Assembly (NCBI GenBank): GCA_963789495.1 | Contig: CAWBLP010000022.1 | Coordinates: forward strand, 1 to 64,000 | Length of the DNA: 64,000 bases | Direction: 5' to 3' | From: CAWBLP01 sp963789495 | Lineage (GTDB): Bacteria > Pseudomonadota > Alphaproteobacteria > Acetobacterales > Acetobacteraceae | Shown: positions 61,882 to 64,000 of the stretch, one piece after another | Numbering within the stretch: position 1 is the stretch's first letter | Layout of the letters: every line of letters starts with the position of its first letter | Position numbers and translations under genes: made by a program | The notes under the pieces: generated by a model | Told to the model about the DNA's origin: nothing | Database searches by the model: none | What the model saw: the letters and a program-made list of their open reading frames with translations, nothing else

Positions 61882-62799
61882 CTACCCAGCCCCCCGTTGC
61901 AGTTCGCCGGCGATGTCGAGCGCGCGGCGGATCAGGTTGTCACTCGCCTCCGGCGTGCGGAACGCCGAATGGGCGGAAAGCGTCACATTCTCCAGCCGGG
62001 TCAACGGATGATCGGCGGGCAACGGCTCGCTGTCGAACACGTCCAGCGCGGCATGCCGCAGATGGCCGCCTTGCAATGCGGCGATCATCGGCGCTTCATC
62101 GACGACCGCCCCGCGCGCCGTGTTCACCAGGATCGATCCCGGCCGCATCCGCGCGATCTGCTCCGCGCCCAGAAAGCCGCGGGTCTCATCGCTCAACAGC
62201 AGATGCACCGACAGCACGTCGCTCTCGGCCAGCAGCCTGTCCAGCGTGACAAAGCTGACGCCGACTGCGGATTTCGGCGAGCGGTTCCAGGCCAGCACGC
62301 GCATGCCGGATCCGTGTGCAATACGCGCGACCTCGGCCGCGATCCCGCCGAAGCCCAGCAGGCCCAGCGTCTTGCCGGTCAGCTCCATGCCCTCGGTGCG
62401 CAGCCAGTTGCCGGCGCGCATACCGCGATCCATCCGCCCCAGTCCACGCGCCGCGGCCCACATCAACGCGATACTGTGTTCCGCCACCGCGGTGTCACCG
62501 TAGCCTTTGATGATGTGCACGGTGATGCCGAGTTCTGCCAGTTCCTCCGGATTCATGTAGCTGCGCGGACCGGTCCCGAGGAAAATGACGTGCTTCAAAT
62601 CCGTGCAGCGGCGCATGGTCTCGGCCGGCAGACGGGTATGGTCGTCGAACAGGAAATCGTAGCCTGCAAGAAGACGCGGCAGGTCTTCCGCTGGGACCTC
62701 GCCCTGCTGGTTCACCGTCACCGGCGGATCGCTCGGACGCACCACGCGGGCGAACACCCCGGCGAGATCATCGACAGCATCGAGGAACAGGCCTTTCAT
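61882..62799 (-). CDS. D-isomer-specific 2-hydroxyacid dehydrogenase
   Basis: A 305-aa NAD(P)-dependent dehydrogenase, start at ATG 62799 (MKGLFLDAVDDLAGVFARVV); the open frame from 62859 is not used. The nucleotide loop is LGLLGFGGIAAEVARIAHGS. Catalytic Arg is in ILVNTARGAVVDEAPMIAAL, Glu in DVFDSEPLPADHPLTRLENV and the His in TLSAHSAFRTPEASDNLIRR, where the family usually has TPHIAG. It reduces 2-ketoacids or oxidises 2-hydroxyacids; exact substrate unknown. Divergent from the LLM gene by 155 bases. Confidence 0.88.
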   Translation of the reverse strand: MKGLFLDAVDDLAGVFARVVRPSDPPVTVNQQGEVPAEDLPRLLAGYDFLFDDHTRLPAETMRRCTDLKHVIFLGTGPRSYMNPEELAELGITVHIIKGYGDTAVAEHSIALMWAAARGLGRMDRGMRAGNWLRTEGMELTGKTLGLLGFGGIAAEVARIAHGSGMRVLAWNRSPKSAVGVSFVTLDRLLAESDVLSVHLLLSDETRGFLGAEQIARMRPGSILVNTARGAVVDEAPMIAALQGGHLRHAALDVFDSEPLPADHPLTRLENVTLSAHSAFRTPEASDNLIRRALDIAGELQRGAG

Positions 62800-62954
62800 C
62801 GCTTTTCCCTTGCATGAGAGCGATGGAGTTTGCGGTGCGCCAGCAGCAGCGGCAAGCACGGATGCAGGCGCTGCGGGCGATCCCTGCGCCGAACCGCCGG
62901 TTCCGCGCTATGCTGGCCGCATCAGGCGTTGCCTGCCTGTCGACCGGAGCAGAC

Positions 62955-64000
62955 CATGCTGCATAGTTTGCGCGGCCCGAACGGATTCACGCTGGGCCTG
63001 TTTGCCGTCAATGCCGATGGCGGCCTGACGCTGACGCGGGCGGCGGAACGCTGGCCGGCGCGGTGGCCGGAAATCCTGCAGGTGGTCCAAATAGCCGACC
63101 AGGCCGGGCTGGACTTCGTGCTGCCGATCGCGCGCTGGAAGGGCTTTGGCGGCGCCACCAACAGCCGCGAATGGAGTTTTGAAACCTTCACCTTCGCCGC
63201 CGCCCTGGCCGGCGCAACACGCAGCATCGGCCTGTTCGCGACGGTGCACGTGCCGATGGTGCATCCGGTGTTCGCGGCCAAGGCGCTGGCCACGCTGGAC
63301 CATGCATCCGGCGGGCGGGCCGGACTGAACATCGTCTGCGGCTGGAACCCGCAGGAGTTCGGCCTGTTCGGACTGGCCCAGCTCGAGGACCGCTACGCCC
63401 AAGGCCAGGAATGGGCCGAGATCGTGGCTCGCATCCTGGCCGGCGAGACATTCGACTTCTCCGGCCGCTACTACCGGCTGCGCGGCGTATCGGGTCAGCC
63501 CGGATCGGTGCAGACACCGCGACCCGTCACGGTGAACGCCGCCTTCTCACCCGCGGGTCGCGATTTCGCCGCGCGTCATGCCGATTTCCTGCTCACCACC
63601 TTCGTCGACCTGAACGGAGCGCGAACGACCCTGGCCGACATGACGCATCGCGCCACGTCCGCGGGCCGCACCGTTGGTGCGCTTGCGACGGCCCACGTGG
63701 TGTGCCGCCCCTCGCTGGCGGAGGCCGAGGCCTATTACCACCGATATGCCGTTACGCTGGAGGATACCGCGGCGGTCGATCGCCACATGAGCGACAAGCA
63801 GGCGCATTCCGGCTCGCATGATCCGGCGACATACCGACTGCATCGCAAGCGCTTTGCCGGCGGTGCAGGAACCTTCCCGCTGATCGGCACACCGGCATCG
63901 ATCGTCGAACAACTGCTGCAGATGTCCGCCATCGGATATCGCGGCGTGGCGCTGTCCTTCGTCAACTTCAAGGATGAGCTGCCCTATTTCATCGCCAGCG
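62955..64000 (+). CDS. LLM-class FMN-dependent monooxygenase (RutA/SfnG-like), partial
   Basis: Starts at ATG 62955 and remains open to the window edge (at least 348 codons). The N-terminus has the RutA/SfnG-type block GLDFVLPIARWKGFGGATNS. SWEFETFTFAAALAGAT-like text reads here as REWSFETFTFAAALAGATRS, then IGLFATVHVPMVHPVFAAKA, ATLDHASGGRAGLNIVCGWN with PQEFGLFG, and GRYYRLRGVSGQPGSVQTPR. These enzymes cleave C-N or C-S bonds (uracil ring, dimethylsulfone) with reduced FMN. The 3' end lies beyond the window. Divergent from the 2-hydroxyacid dehydrogenase gene. Confidence 0.85.

Noticed and set aside
1..64000. CRISPR arrays, rRNA genes, prophage modules.
   Set aside because: No regularly spaced repeats, no rRNA sequence and no phage structural genes are visible.

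Overview
The window is 64 kb of GC-rich bacterial DNA from what looks like an alphaproteobacterium, probably of the Rhodospirillales/Acetobacteraceae type. That placement is inferred from base composition, two MucR-type regulators, a FixL/FixJ oxygen-sensing pair next to a FixK-like regulator, a second FNR with iron-sulfur cysteines, and IS630, IS1380 and IS110 elements. No rRNA or CRISPR array is visible. One tRNA (Leu, anticodon TAA) lies near the right end.

Layout. 1-675: remnant of an IS630-type element. 0.9-7.2 kb: a methyltransferase, a branched-chain amino-acid-type ABC transporter (livH-livM-livG-livF, no binding protein in view), a broken Sel1 protein, a DUF1028 protein and a lipoprotein. 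7.2-13 kb, minus strand: MFS exporter, thiL, flavin-dependent monooxygenase, DUF2237 protein, ROK kinase and a MetX-like alpha/beta hydrolase. A luciferase-like monooxygenase diverges from the last of these. 14.9-17 kb: an OmpR/sensor kinase pair. 17.4-18.5 kb: a complete IS630 element with recognisable ends. 19.3-22 kb: FixK-like regulator, FixJ and a heme-PAS FixL. 22.2-36.6 kb: a cell-surface decoration region with three sulfotransferases, a TylF-type methyltransferase, a TPR protein, a GT90 glycosyltransferase, an esterase, a GSCFA protein and a WcbI-like protein. It is interrupted by an IS1380 element and is visibly more AT-rich from about 29 kb on. 36.7-42 kb: a GNAT-like gene and a polar amino-acid-type ABC transporter in line with an NtaA-type FMN monooxygenase, with a divergent LysR regulator. 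43-54 kb: housekeeping and accessory genes (RidA, EamA permease, Na+/H+ antiporter, MucR, sodB, squalene/phytoene synthase family, mtgA, fadB-like fusion, M20 amidohydrolase, alkA). 54.4-55.8 kb: an IS110 element with a strongly folded 5' non-coding part. 55.9-64 kb: FNR with a perfect FNR box, Tam methyltransferase, second MucR, HAD hydrolase, tRNA-Leu, D-2-hydroxyacid dehydrogenase and a partial FMN monooxygenase cut by the window end.

How the genes work together. The FixLJ-FixK set and the separate FNR with its palindrome point to two layers of oxygen control. The central island reads as a set of enzymes that build and decorate an exported glycan with sulfate, methyl and acyl groups.

A notable property of the window is that at least eight otherwise well-preserved genes carry one or more single-base reading-frame breaks. 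Where the two halves still read as one conserved protein, the entry spans both halves and is marked as broken. Whether these are true pseudogenes or indel errors in the sequence cannot be decided from the sequence alone.
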